Below are positions 25,499 through 34,338 of a stretch of 64,000 nt of DNA, in pieces. The notes beneath the pieces were generated by a model that was not told the origin of the DNA, searched no databases, and saw only the letters and a list, made by a program, of their open reading frames with translations. Source of the DNA: Leucobacter musarum subsp. musarum (lineage in GTDB: Bacteria > Actinomycetota > Actinomycetes > Actinomycetales > Microbacteriaceae). The stretch covers positions 1 to 64,000 of the forward strand of contig NZ_JHBW01000064.1 of the NCBI RefSeq assembly GCF_001273845.1, read 5' to 3'. Position 1 is the stretch's first letter. Each line of letters opens with the position of its first letter. The position numbers were made by a program, and so were the translations under genes.

Positions 25499-26250
25499 CT
25501 GCACTCGACACCCCCGGCGTACCCACTGACGCGAGCGCCGGCCTCGTCGTCGCTCCGATCGAACTCGTCGTGCTCGATATGGCAGGCACGACGGTGCGCG
25601 ATGACGGCGTCGTCGAACGCGCCTTCACCCGTGCGAACGAGCGCACCGGCGTCGCCTCGCGCATGCCGTGGGAGGAAGCGCTCGACTACGTGCGGCGCAC
25701 CATGGGCCAGTCGAAGATCGACGTCTTCACGCACCTCGCCGGCGGTGACGCCGAGCTCGCCGCCGAAGCGAACGCCGCCTTCGAAGCGGCCTACGGCGAA
25801 CTCGTCGAGGCGGAGGGCGTCGAAGAGATTCCGGGCGCCACCGACACGATCGCCGCCCTGCGCGACGCCGGGCTCAAAGTGGCGCTCACCACCGGGTTCG
25901 CCCCGGCGACCCGCGATGCGATTCTCGACGGGCTCGGATGGGACTACCTGGTCGACGTCGCCCTCTCACCGATCGACGCCGGCCGCGGCCGCCCCGCCCC
26001 CGACCTCGTGCTCGCAGCCCTCATGCGCACCGACACCCACTCGGTCGACCGGGTCGCCGTGATCGGTGACACCGCGAGCGACATCGCCTCGGGCCGTCGG
26101 GCGGGTGCCGGGTTCGTCGCCGGCGTACTCAGCGGAGCCCACGACCGCGCGACACTCGAAGCCGCCGGCCCCGACGCCGTGCTCGCCGACCTCACCGGAC
26201 TGCGCGAGACCCGCGTATTCGGTCACGCTGCGGCGGCCCTGGCACGATGA
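25495..26250 (+). CDS. Phosphonatase-like HAD hydrolase
   Basis: A 251-residue HAD-superfamily protein close to phosphonoacetaldehyde hydrolase (PhnX). The nucleophile motif is DMAGTTVRDDG with Asp28. Lys74 in TMGQSKIDVF aligns by eye with the Schiff-base lysine region of PhnX. VIGDTASDIASGRRAG is HAD motif IV. The predicted reaction is C-P bond hydrolysis of phosphonoacetaldehyde or a close analogue, giving an aldehyde and phosphate. Both ends overlap the neighbouring genes by 4 bp. The product aldehyde would be handled by the next gene. Confidence 0.85.
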   Translation: MTALDTPGVPTDASAGLVVAPIELVVLDMAGTTVRDDGVVERAFTRANERTGVASRMPWEEALDYVRRTMGQSKIDVFTHLAGGDAELAAEANAAFEAAYGELVEAEGVEEIPGATDTIAALRDAGLKVALTTGFAPATRDAILDGLGWDYLVDVALSPIDAGRGRPAPDLVLAALMRTDTHSVDRVAVIGDTASDIASGRRAGAGFVAGVLSGAHDRATLEAAGPDAVLADLTGLRETRVFGHAAAALAR

Positions 26251-27509
26251 CCAGCATCGCGGCCGCGCGATCCGGCACCGGGAAGGCGCGCTCGGCAGGG
26301 CGTGCCGCCCGCATCGCCGGGTCTGCGGCTGCGACATCGGCTGGTGCTGCTGGGGCTGCTGCCGCTGGGGGCGGCGCTGCTGCTGAGGCGTCCGCGGATC
26401 CCGAGATTCCCGGTACTCCTGCCGCCTCGGCCATGCTCTTCCACGCTCCGGGTCGCGCGCACGAGCGCCGCGACGTCACGCGGGTCTCGCTTGGCGCCGG
26501 CGACGTGCTCGTGCGCGTGGAGCTCGCCACGGTCTGCGGATCAGACGTGCACACCACCCACGGGCACCGCCAAGAACCCGTGCCCCTCGTGCTCGGCCAC
26601 GAAGCCGTCGGCCGCGTGGAGCGCATCGGCGGAACCGCGCAGTACCTCGACGGCTCAGAGGTGTCGGTCGGCGACCGCATCGTCTGGGAGATCGCGGTGC
26701 ACTGCGGCGAGTGCGACCGCTGCCTACGCGGGCTCACGCAGAAGTGCCGCACGCTGCGCAAGTACGGGCACGCGCGCTTCGGTGCGGCCGGGGCGCTCGG
26801 CACGCGGTGGGAACTGAGCGGCGGGTTCGCGACCCACGTGCACGTGCTCTCGGGCACCGGGCTGGTGCGGGTCGCCGACGACGTGCCGGCCGAGGTGCTC
26901 GCCCCGGTGAGTTGCGGGATCGCCACCGCGTGGGCGGCACTCGCCGCTGCGGCGCGCACCGTGCCGATCGCCGGCGACATCGGCGTGCCGCCGGCGTCGG
27001 TGCTCGTGACGGGCGGCGGGTTGATCGGGCTCGCACTCGCGGCGATGGCGACCGAGCGCGGCGCCTCGGTGACCGTCTCAGACCCCGACCCCGGCCGACG
27101 CGCCTGGGCGCGACGCTTCGGAGCGGCCGAAGTCTGCGCGCCCGCGCGCGATGCGCTCGAACCCGGATCGTTCGATGTCGTCATCGACGCGTCTGGAGCT
27201 CCGGCCGCAGTTGCCGCAGGGCTCGACGCGGTCGCCGTCGGAGGCGCAGCGGTGTGGGTGGGCAGCGTGTTTCCGACCGACCCCGTGCCGGTCGTGCCCG
27301 AGCGCGTCGTGCGCGGGCTCGTCACGATCTCGGGCGTGCACAACTACGCGCCCGCCGACCTCGTCGGGGCGGTCGCGTTCGTGACCGAGCACTGGCGCGA
27401 CTACCCGTTCGCCGAGTTGGTCGGCGCCGAGTTCGCGCTGACCGACCTCGACGCCGCGGTCGCCCGTGCGGCGGAGCAGCGCGAGGTGCGCGTGGCGGTG
27501 CGCCCGTAG
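26247..27509 (+). CDS. Zinc-dependent alcohol dehydrogenase, phosphonate-associated (TIGR03366-like)
   Basis: A 420-residue medium-chain dehydrogenase. VCGSDVHTTHGH and GHEAVGRVE supply catalytic-zinc ligands. HCGECDRCLRGLTQKC gives the structural zinc cysteines. The cofactor site contains SVLVTGGGLIGLALAA. It matches the alcohol dehydrogenases associated with phosphonate catabolism, which may process the aldehyde released by the HAD enzyme. The ATGA-overlapping start adds about 60 Ala/Gly/Ser-rich residues before the fold begins at MLFHAPGR (Met63). That internal ATG (26433) has no ribosome binding site, so the tail may be real. Confidence 0.83.
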   Translation: MTSIAAARSGTGKARSAGRAARIAGSAAATSAGAAGAAAAGGGAAAEASADPEIPGTPAASAMLFHAPGRAHERRDVTRVSLGAGDVLVRVELATVCGSDVHTTHGHRQEPVPLVLGHEAVGRVERIGGTAQYLDGSEVSVGDRIVWEIAVHCGECDRCLRGLTQKCRTLRKYGHARFGAAGALGTRWELSGGFATHVHVLSGTGLVRVADDVPAEVLAPVSCGIATAWAALAAAARTVPIAGDIGVPPASVLVTGGGLIGLALAAMATERGASVTVSDPDPGRRAWARRFGAAEVCAPARDALEPGSFDVVIDASGAPAAVAAGLDAVAVGGAAVWVGSVFPTDPVPVVPERVVRGLVTISGVHNYAPADLVGAVAFVTEHWRDYPFAELVGAEFALTDLDAAVARAAEQREVRVAVRP

Positions 27510-27610
27510 GCTGCCGCGCTGCGCCGCTGCGCCGCTGCGCCGCTCTGCCTTGCCGCTGCGCCGCTGCCGCTACCTCTGCCGCCCCTGTCGTTGCTGCGCT
27601 CAGCACCCTA

Positions 27611-27686
27611 TGCGATTGGGGTAACTTCGGACCAGTATTGCGGCTCAAAACCGAGCTCACACTGGTCCGAAGTTACCCCGATCGCA
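27611..27686. repeat. Palindromic repeat element, copy 2
   Basis: A 76-bp palindrome with 26-bp arms (27611-27636 and 27661-27686). The single non-Watson-Crick position is a G-T pair. The 24-nt loop contains GCTC-AAAACC-GAGC. It lies between the convergent alcohol dehydrogenase and kduI genes. Outer arm TGCGATTGGGGTAACT matches copies 1 and 3. Confidence 0.87.
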
Positions 27687-27748
27687 ATGACGACGGCGCC
27701 AACCGCGACGGCAGCGGCCGATCGCTTCGGCCGCTGCCGAAGCCGACG

Positions 27749-28588
27749 TCAGGCCGCGGCGCCCGCCAACTGCGGCACCGAGATCTGATCCATATCGGCG
27801 AAGGCCTGGTTCTCGCCCGCCATCACCCACAGGAACGAGTAGTTCGTCGTGCCCGCGCCGAAGTGCATCGACCAAGCCGGCGAGATGACGGCGTCGCCGT
27901 TGCGCAGCACGACGTGACGCGTCTGCCCGGGCACGCCCATGAAGTGGAACAGGCGCTCGCCCTCATCGAGATCGAAGTAGACGTAAACCTCGGTGCGGCG
28001 GTCGTGCGTGTGCGGCGGCATGCTGTTCCAGACGTTGCCGGGTTCGGGCGCGGTGATGCCGAGCACGAGCTGGCTGCTGCGCACCCCGTCTTCGTGAATG
28101 TGCTTACGCACGATGCGCCGGTTGGCGTGCTCCTGCTCGCCGGTCTCCGTGGTGAGGGCTTCGGCCGCGGGAATCAGTGTCGTCGGGTAGTCGCTGTGCG
28201 ATACCGCTGACGAGAGGAAGAAGCGGGTGTCGACGACGTCGGCTTCGAACGAGATGTCGCGGGCGCCGCGACCCACGTACAGCACATCCATGCGCGCCAG
28301 CGGGTAGCGGGTGCCGTCGACGACGGCGTGCCCCGATCCGCTCAGTGCCGTGATGGCGAGTTCGCGTCGCTGGCAGAAGTACTCCGCGCGCAGATCGGCG
28401 AAGTTCTCGAGGGCGACAGCGGTGCCCGGGATCGGGCTGACCCCGCCGAGCACCATGCGATCCTCATGACTGTAGACGGCCTTGAGTCGGCCGGGGACGA
28501 AGAGGTCGCTGATCACGAAGCGGGCGCGGATCTGCTCGTCGGTCATGCCGCTGAGCTCGTCGGGATGGGTGGCGTGACGGATTTCCAT
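27749..28588 (-). CDS. kduI: 5-dehydro-4-deoxy-D-glucuronate isomerase
   Basis: A 279-residue cupin-fold isomerase converting 4-deoxy-L-threo-5-hexosulose uronate to 2,5-diketo-3-deoxygluconate, the step after unsaturated uronate release from pectin or glycosaminoglycan-type polymers. The zinc site is visible as His193, His195, Glu200 (HTHDRRTE) and His242 (SMHFG), matching the spacing of the E. coli enzyme. Length is normal. It ends the leftward arm of the KDG island, 57 bp after a hydroxyacid dehydrogenase gene, and feeds KduD encoded on the rightward arm. Confidence 0.95.
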   Translation of the reverse strand: MEIRHATHPDELSGMTDEQIRARFVISDLFVPGRLKAVYSHEDRMVLGGVSPIPGTAVALENFADLRAEYFCQRRELAITALSGSGHAVVDGTRYPLARMDVLYVGRGARDISFEADVVDTRFFLSSAVSHSDYPTTLIPAAEALTTETGEQEHANRRIVRKHIHEDGVRSSQLVLGITAPEPGNVWNSMPPHTHDRRTEVYVYFDLDEGERLFHFMGVPGQTRHVVLRNGDAVISPAWSMHFGAGTTNYSFLWVMAGENQAFADMDQISVPQLAGAAA

Positions 28589-28645
28589 GGGGTGAACTTT
28601 CTCGTAGCGCTGGTGCGCGGTCTGGGGAGGCGGAAGCGAGGCGGG

Positions 28646-29617
28646 TCAGACGTGTGCGCTGCGCACGACGTTGCGCGGAGCGCCGTCGGCGAACGCGACG
28701 ATGTTGCGACCGGCGATGGCGAAAACGTCATCGGCCTCGTCGGTGTGGAAGCCGATGTGGGGGGTGAGCACGAGATTCGGCAGGTCGAGGGGCAGCGAAT
28801 CGAGCTGCGGCGGCTCGGATTCGAAGACGTCGAGCCCGGCGCCGAAGAGCCGCCCCTCGCGGAGCAGTGCGAAGAGCGCATCGCGATCCAGCACCTCATC
28901 GCGTGCGGTGTTGATGACGATCGCGCGCTCGGGGAGCAGCGCGAGCAGCTCGGCCGAGACGATGCCCTCGGTCTCGGGGGTGTGCGTCAGGTGCAGCGAC
29001 ACGGCGTCGCTGCTGCGGAAGAGCTCGTCGAGTGAGACGCGGCGGCCGGGCAGTTCGGCCTCGACATCTGGTCGCTCCGTGCGATTCCAGAACACGACGT
29101 CCATGCCGAGCGCCGCCCCGATGCGAATGACCTCGCGGCCGATCGCCCCGGTGCCGACGACTCCGAGCGTGCGGCCGGCGAGCTTCAGCCCCTGGTGCTT
29201 CGCCCACTCGCCGGCGCGCACGATGCGGTCGCCCTCAGGCACGCGCCTGGCGACAGCGAAGAGCAGCGCGATCGCGTGCTCGGCGACGCTGCGGCTGGCG
29301 AAGTCGGGCACGTTGGTGACCGTGATGCCGAGGCGCTCGGCCTCGGCCACATCGACGAAGCGGTGCGCACCGGTGCCGACGAAGCTCACCAGCTGCAGCC
29401 CGGGCACCCCGGCGAGGAAGCCGGCGGGCAGGGGGCCCTGATCGCCGATGATGTAGACGGCGTCGTAGCCCTGCGCGCGGGCGATGGTCGCCTCGGCGTC
29501 GGCGAAATGCTCCTCGAACCAGTCGAGCTGGTGGCCGGCTTCGGCGAGCGGAGCGATGACATCGCGGCGCACGATGTCGGCGTATTGCGATTCTCCGTCG
29601 ATGCAGACGATTCTCAC
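28646..29617 (-). CDS. D-isomer-specific 2-hydroxyacid dehydrogenase
   Basis: A 323-residue NAD(P)-dependent dehydrogenase. The Rossmann motif is GVVGTGAIGREVIR, and NTARDEVLDRDAL carries the substrate-binding arginine. LTPHIGFHTDEAD contains the catalytic histidine. The family reduces 2-keto acids such as glyoxylate, hydroxypyruvate or phosphonopyruvate-like acids. Within a KDG pathway its role is unclear; it may handle a keto-acid side product or a variant sugar acid. It is separated from the upstream ABC genes by a strong hairpin and shares the arm with kduI. A second, different family member lies at 35283. Confidence 0.88.
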   Translation of the reverse strand: MRIVCIDGESQYADIVRRDVIAPLAEAGHQLDWFEEHFADAEATIARAQGYDAVYIIGDQGPLPAGFLAGVPGLQLVSFVGTGAHRFVDVAEAERLGITVTNVPDFASRSVAEHAIALLFAVARRVPEGDRIVRAGEWAKHQGLKLAGRTLGVVGTGAIGREVIRIGAALGMDVVFWNRTERPDVEAELPGRRVSLDELFRSSDAVSLHLTHTPETEGIVSAELLALLPERAIVINTARDEVLDRDALFALLREGRLFGAGLDVFESEPPQLDSLPLDLPNLVLTPHIGFHTDEADDVFAIAGRNIVAFADGAPRNVVRSAHV

Positions 29618-29648
29618 GGGGTTCCCTTTCGTTCGGGGTGGGGGTGGT

Positions 29649-29690
29649 GCGGGGTTCCGGGCCGCTGGGCGGGTCGGCCCGGAACCCCGC
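29649..29690 (-). terminator. Strong hairpin after the binding-protein gene
   Basis: A 16-bp perfect stem (29649-29664 with 29675-29690, loop 10 nt), very GC-rich, located between the binding-protein stop and the hydroxyacid dehydrogenase start. It probably limits read-through from the transporter genes into the enzyme genes. Confidence 0.75.
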
Positions 29691-29728
29691 GGCTCATTAC
29701 TGCGTGACTGAGGTGCCGTGCACCAGGG

Positions 29729-30841
29729 TCACTGCGCGACCCAGCGGTTGAACTGGTCGGTCAACGCCGCGTTGTTCTCCTTGTAGTAGTCGGCGTCGAG
29801 CGTGATCGCCGTCTTCGTGTTGTCGCCGACCGGCAGGAACGGCTGGATGTCTTCGGGGAAGTCGCTCACGGCGACCCCGGTGCTCGATGCGGGGATCGGC
29901 GTGGGCACCTTCGACGCGAAGGCGATCTGGCCTTCGGTGTTCTCGATGACACTCTTCAGCAGGTGCTGCGCCGCCTCGGGGTTCGGGGCATCCGCGGGAA
30001 TCGCCCACACGCTGTTCGCGTAGCCGGCCTGATCCCAGCTGACCGAGATCGGGAAGCCGTTCTGGCTCGCGGTGAACGCGCGGTTCGCCCACACGATGCC
30101 GAGATCGCACGAGCCGTTCTCGAAGCTCTCGATCGACTGCGCGCCGCTCGACCACCACGTGACGCTGTCTTTGATCGTGCCCAGCTTGTCGAGCGCGCGA
30201 TCGGTGTCGAGCGGGTACAGGTCTTCGGGTGCGACGCCATCGGCGAGCAGCGCCGACTCGAGGGTCCACCCGTACTGCGGGTTGTTGAAGAGGCAGCGCT
30301 GGCCGGGGAACTTCGCCGTGTCGTAGAGATCTTCCCAATTTTCGGGGTGATCGCCGTCGAGCGGCCACGTATCGGTGTTCCAGGCGAGCACCATGCCGAA
30401 CGTGCCGACCTCGATGCCCGTCTTCGAGTAGGTGCCCTCGACCAGCTGATCGACGGGCACGATGCTCGTATCGATGTCGGCGAGGTAGCCCTCGTCGGCG
30501 GCCTGCTGCGCGTCGCTCAGCGAGGGGAGGAAGACGAGGCTCCAGTCGACGGCGCCGTTCTGCGCACCGGCGAAGAACTTGGTCGAGGCCTCGTTGTAGT
30601 CGTCGACGACGGTGACACCGGTCTGCTCGGTGAAGTCGGCGAAGAGTGTGTCGTTGAGGCCCTCCCAGACGTCGCCGCCGCTGGTGTCGTAGAAGAGGAT
30701 CTCGCCCGAGAGTTCTGCGCCGTCAGCGGAGCCCGAGCCCGAATCGGAGCCGGAATCGGCGCCGGCGCAGCTCGTCAGCGCGAGCGCGCCGGCGAGGGTC
30801 AGTGCACCGAGCGAGGCGGTGCGGGTGAGTGTGGAACGCAT
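29729..30841 (-). CDS. Family-1 ABC substrate-binding lipoprotein (PotD-like)
   Basis: A 370-residue lipoprotein with lipobox LTSC at about residues 21-24 and a Ser/Asp/Gly linker. The mature domain begins SGEILFYDTSGGDVWEGLND, resembling the PotD/FbpA (spermidine-putrescine, iron) class of binding proteins. AAGGACC precedes the ATG at 30841. It forms a full import system with the ATPase and fused permease upstream. In a uronate-catabolic island the ligand is more likely a sugar acid than a polyamine; this is inference. Confidence 0.88.
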   Translation of the reverse strand: MRSTLTRTASLGALTLAGALALTSCAGADSGSDSGSGSADGAELSGEILFYDTSGGDVWEGLNDTLFADFTEQTGVTVVDDYNEASTKFFAGAQNGAVDWSLVFLPSLSDAQQAADEGYLADIDTSIVPVDQLVEGTYSKTGIEVGTFGMVLAWNTDTWPLDGDHPENWEDLYDTAKFPGQRCLFNNPQYGWTLESALLADGVAPEDLYPLDTDRALDKLGTIKDSVTWWSSGAQSIESFENGSCDLGIVWANRAFTASQNGFPISVSWDQAGYANSVWAIPADAPNPEAAQHLLKSVIENTEGQIAFASKVPTPIPASSTGVAVSDFPEDIQPFLPVGDNTKTAITLDADYYKENNAALTDQFNRWVAQ

Positions 30842-30890
30842 ATGCAGGTCCTTCCTTGGATGCATGTGTGGTGCGGGGTGGGGGATGGAG

Positions 30891-32003
30891 TTAGGCGGCC
30901 GGCAGGAGTACGGCGCCACCGGCGCGCACACTCATGACGGTGGGGGTGCCGACCTCGGGGATCGCCTCGGCACTGTCGAGGTCCACGAGGTAGGTGCCGT
31001 GGTCGTCAGCCAGACGCACACGGATGGTCTGCCCGAAGAAGCGGGCATCGGTCACGGTGACGCGGGCCACGGCTTCGTAGCCGACGGGCACGTCGGTCTC
31101 GGCGCTCAGACGAATCTGTTCGGGTCGGGCGCTCAGCGTGCAGGCGGTGCCCACGGCGAGCTCGGGGCTCGCTGACGCGGTCAGTACGAAGTCGCCGCTG
31201 CGCACGATCGTGCCCCGTGAGCTCTGCTCGAGCACCTCGGCACGGAACGTGTTGGTCTCGCCGAGGAAGTTCGCGACGAAGTCGCTGTTGGGGGCGCTGT
31301 AGACCTCGCGCGGAGCGCCGACCTGCCGAATATGGCCGGCCTCCATGACGCCCATGCGATCCGACAGGATGTACGCCTCCTCCTGGTCGTGCGTGACGTA
31401 GATCGCCGTGGTCTCCGACTCCTGCTGAATGCGGCGGATCTCCGAACCGAGATCTTGCCGCAGCCGTCGATCGAGCGCGCCGAGCGGCTCGTCGAGCAGC
31501 AGCACGCGCGGACGCTGCGCCAGCGCGCGGCCCAGAGCGACGCGCTGCTGCTGGCCGCCGGAGAGCTGTGCAGGATGGCGATCCCGCAACGCCCCCAGCT
31601 CGGTGAGCTCGAGCATCTCGTCGACGCGCTTCGCGAGCGCAGCGCCCCGGATCTTGCGAATCTTGAGGCCGAACGCGATGTTCTGCGCGACCGTGAGGTG
31701 CGGGAAGAGCGCGTAGTTCTGGAAGACGAATCCGAGGTCGCGCTGCTGCGTCGGCAACTGCGTCACGTCGCTGCCATCGATCGCGATGCGTCCCGACGTG
31801 AAATCGATGAGGCCCGCGATGATGCGCAGCAGTGTGGTCTTGCCCGACCCCGAGGGCCCGAGCAGCGTGAAGAACTCACCGGCCTCGACCGTCAGATCGG
31901 TGGCGTGGAGCACGCGAGTACCGCTGAAATCGCAGGTGATCTGGTCGACGATGACCTCGCCGCGCTTGCCGCCGGGCTGCGCGGGTGCGTGGGTGGCAGA
32001 CAT
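30891..32003 (-). CDS. ABC transporter ATP-binding protein (PotA-like)
   Basis: A 370-residue importer ATPase. Walker A is GPSGSGKTTLLR, the signature LSGGQQQRVALGRAL and Walker B VLLLDEPLGALD. A C-terminal TOBE regulatory domain (about 280-370) is present. I prefer the ATG at 32003 because GAGG lies 6 nt upstream; an ATG at 32015, overlapping the permease stop, is also possible but has no ribosome binding site. It energises the PotD-like system. Confidence 0.92.
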   Translation of the reverse strand: MSATHAPAQPGGKRGEVIVDQITCDFSGTRVLHATDLTVEAGEFFTLLGPSGSGKTTLLRIIAGLIDFTSGRIAIDGSDVTQLPTQQRDLGFVFQNYALFPHLTVAQNIAFGLKIRKIRGAALAKRVDEMLELTELGALRDRHPAQLSGGQQQRVALGRALAQRPRVLLLDEPLGALDRRLRQDLGSEIRRIQQESETTAIYVTHDQEEAYILSDRMGVMEAGHIRQVGAPREVYSAPNSDFVANFLGETNTFRAEVLEQSSRGTIVRSGDFVLTASASPELAVGTACTLSARPEQIRLSAETDVPVGYEAVARVTVTDARFFGQTIRVRLADDHGTYLVDLDSAEAIPEVGTPTVMSVRAGGAVLLPAA

Positions 32004-32011
32004 GCCGGTCC

Positions 32012-33760
32012 TCATTTCTGGTCGGCCGCGACGGCGGCGCGTGCGGCCCGTCGTGACTGGATGATGCGCTGGGAGACGATGATGGCGACGACGAGCAGCG
32101 TCAGCAGTGCCGCGATCGCCGGGACAGTCGGCACGATGCCGCTCTCCAGGTACTGGTAGATGGTGACGGGCAGCGTCTTCACCGGACCGGTCTGCAGGAA
32201 GAGCGCCAGCACGACCTCATCCCATGAGGTGACGAAGGCGAGCCCGAACGCAGAGAGCAGTACCGGGATCATGCCGCGCACCGTCACCGTCCAGAACGCC
32301 GAGATGCGCGACGCCCCCATCGTCCACGCCGCGGTCTCGAGGTCGAGGCCGCGCGACGCGAGCGAGGTGTTCAGGATCGCGAAGGCGAGCGGGAACGAGA
32401 CGAGCGTGTGCGCGAGCACGAGACCGGGAATGGTGCCGGCGAGGTCGAGCCGCAGCTCGACGGCGTAGATGCCGATCGCGAGCAGGATCGCCGGGGTGAT
32501 GATCGGCGCGAACGCAAGACCCGAGACGAGCAGCTTCGTGCGCTCGGACTTCGCGGTCTGCACGACGCGCGCCAGATAGAGCGCCAGCGCCGTCGACGCG
32601 AGGCCGGTGAGCGTCGCGACGAGCAGGCTGCGCACGATCGGGTTGATCCAGGTGCGCGTGGTGACCGCTTCGCCGTACCACTCCAGCGTGAAGCCGCGCG
32701 GCGGGAACACCACCGTCTGCGTCTCGCCCACCGAGAGCGGGAAGACGATGAGCACGGGCACCAGCAGCACCAGCAGCGAGACCAGGGTGAGTGCGCCGGT
32801 GACGATCGTGCCGCCCGACCACCGGAACCGCTGCTCCTGGCTCACGCCCTTCGCCTGGCCCCCGAGACCCGGAGCTGTGAAGCCTCCGCCGATCCGGATC
32901 ACCGCGACGTACAAGATGAGTGTCGCCGCGAGCAGCACGACGCCGAGCGCCGAGGCCACACCCCACTGGAAGAGGTCGATCTGCTGCTGAATGTAGACGG
33001 CGACGGTCTGCTCCTGCGGCCCACCGAGAATCGCGGGCACGATGAAGAAGCTGAGCGCGAGGATGAAGCAGAGCAGTGCACCGCTCAAGATCGACGTGCG
33101 CACGAGCGGCAGGAAGACCTTCACGAAGATCTGGAAGCCCGAAGCCCCCATCGTCTTCGCCGCGAGAATCACGTTGTGGTCGATGCCCGTCATGCCCGAG
33201 TAGAGAATCAAGATCATGTAGGGGAGCAGATACATCACGGTGCCGACGAGCGTGCCGCCCTGCGTGTACAGCAGTGAGAAGCGCTCGCCGCCGAGAGCTT
33301 GGCTCGCTTGGCTGAGGAGACCGTTCGGGCTCAGGATCGAGGTCACCGCGAACAGGCGCACGACGATCGAGACCTGGAACGGGATGAGGATCAGAAGCAG
33401 CACCACGCCTGCCGAGCGCACGGGGAGTCGCGAAATAAAGTACGCGGTGGGGAAGCCGAGCAGCAGCGCCAGCACGGTGGAGTTGACGGCCAGCTTGATC
33501 GTGCGCCACTCGACGAGGTGCAGGTAGTCGTCTTGCAAGATCGTCAGGTAGTGCGCGAACGTGAAGTCGGGAGAGCTCCAGCTCATGACCCCGTCGACGC
33601 TGATGCTGCGCAGCACCACGTCGAGCAGGGGCCAGAAGAAGAAGATCACGAAGAAGCCCGTCGCCGCGAGGGCGAGGGCGATCTTCGGGAGGCGGGCGGG
33701 ATCGAAGAGCGAACGCCGCGGTGGGCGAACGGTCGGTATCCCGGTCGTGCTCAGGGTCAT
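32012..33760 (-). CDS. ABC transporter permease, two fused domains (PotB/PotC- or FbpB-like)
   Basis: A 582-residue membrane protein with two binding-protein-dependent permease domains (about 20-300 and 325-575), each with about 6 helices. The coupling loop of the first half is AAKTMGASGFQIFVKVFLPL; that of the second is ETAAWTMGASRISAFWTVTV. In Pot systems these are two proteins; fusion is more like FbpB-type iron transporters. It lies 27 bp after the cupin gene and overlaps the ATPase reading frame, so it is in one operon. Confidence 0.9.
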   Translation of the reverse strand: MTLSTTGIPTVRPPRRSLFDPARLPKIALALAATGFFVIFFFWPLLDVVLRSISVDGVMSWSSPDFTFAHYLTILQDDYLHLVEWRTIKLAVNSTVLALLLGFPTAYFISRLPVRSAGVVLLLILIPFQVSIVVRLFAVTSILSPNGLLSQASQALGGERFSLLYTQGGTLVGTVMYLLPYMILILYSGMTGIDHNVILAAKTMGASGFQIFVKVFLPLVRTSILSGALLCFILALSFFIVPAILGGPQEQTVAVYIQQQIDLFQWGVASALGVVLLAATLILYVAVIRIGGGFTAPGLGGQAKGVSQEQRFRWSGGTIVTGALTLVSLLVLLVPVLIVFPLSVGETQTVVFPPRGFTLEWYGEAVTTRTWINPIVRSLLVATLTGLASTALALYLARVVQTAKSERTKLLVSGLAFAPIITPAILLAIGIYAVELRLDLAGTIPGLVLAHTLVSFPLAFAILNTSLASRGLDLETAAWTMGASRISAFWTVTVRGMIPVLLSAFGLAFVTSWDEVVLALFLQTGPVKTLPVTIYQYLESGIVPTVPAIAALLTLLVVAIIVSQRIIQSRRAARAAVAADQK

Positions 33761-33786
33761 CGGTGATCCTCGGGGTGCGGGCCTGG

Positions 33787-34152
33787 CTACGCCGGCGTCT
33801 GCGTGATGATGTAGATCTTGCGCGCGGTCTCGTGCACGTCCCAGATGACGTGCGAGCCGTCGGGCAGTGCGACGTAGGTGTCGGGGCCGAAGGCGATGAC
33901 CTCGCCCGACTCGCGAGTGATCGTGCCGGCGCCCGAGAGGAAGTACATGACCTCGGAGACCCCGACCTTGCTCGAGTGGAAGCTGCCGGGCGTGATCTCC
34001 CAGACGCCGATCTCGATCGCTGCGTCTTCGTGCAGGATCTGCTCGGAGGCGTGCGGTTCGCCGCTGATGACGCGGCTCGGATCGGCGCTCTCGCCGAGCA
34101 CGGCCGTGGAGAGGCCCTGGTGGGTGACCGGATCGAAGAGGAAAGCGGTCAT
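33787..34152 (-). CDS. Small cupin-domain protein
   Basis: A 121-residue single-domain cupin, strand-rich. Cupin motif 1 appears as GSFHSSKVGVSEVMYFLSGA and motif 2 as TYVALPDGSHVIWDV. Only some of the usual His/Glu metal ligands are evident, so it may bind a sugar acid rather than catalyse. It is the first gene of the leftward transporter-kduI arm, directly behind the IclR operator region. Such cupins next to uronate genes could act as mutarotases or lyases, but the sequence does not decide this. Confidence 0.82.
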   Translation of the reverse strand: MTAFLFDPVTHQGLSTAVLGESADPSRVISGEPHASEQILHEDAAIEIGVWEITPGSFHSSKVGVSEVMYFLSGAGTITRESGEVIAFGPDTYVALPDGSHVIWDVHETARKIYIITQTPA

Positions 34153-34208
34153 GAGGTATCAGCCCTTTCGCCGCCGACGCTGCGATGCGCCGACTGATGC
34201 TTTAAATT

Positions 34209-34223
34209 TGAAACACTGTCTCA
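34209..34223. promoter_or_regulatory. IclR/KdgR-type operator, divergent promoter
   Basis: TGAAA-CACTG-TCTCA, a 15-bp imperfect palindrome of the KdgR form TGAAA-N5-TTTCA. On the other strand TGTTTCAAATTT is identical to the site at 35242. A partial repeat TGAAATGATG-TCA follows at 34231-34243. Confidence 0.65.
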
Positions 34224-34338
34224 TAAGTGGTGAAATGATGTCAAGGCGGAATGTGTCGATTGATGCAGGTTCGTAAGATAAGCACCGCGGGTGCAGCGCG
34301 AAGACGCGCCGATCCCGACGAACGAGGATGGAGATCTA

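Noticed and set aside
29729-33760. A polyamine (PotABCD) uptake operon
   Set aside because: Protein families match, but the fused permease and its position between KDG-pathway genes under KdgR-type operators argue for a sugar-acid substrate.
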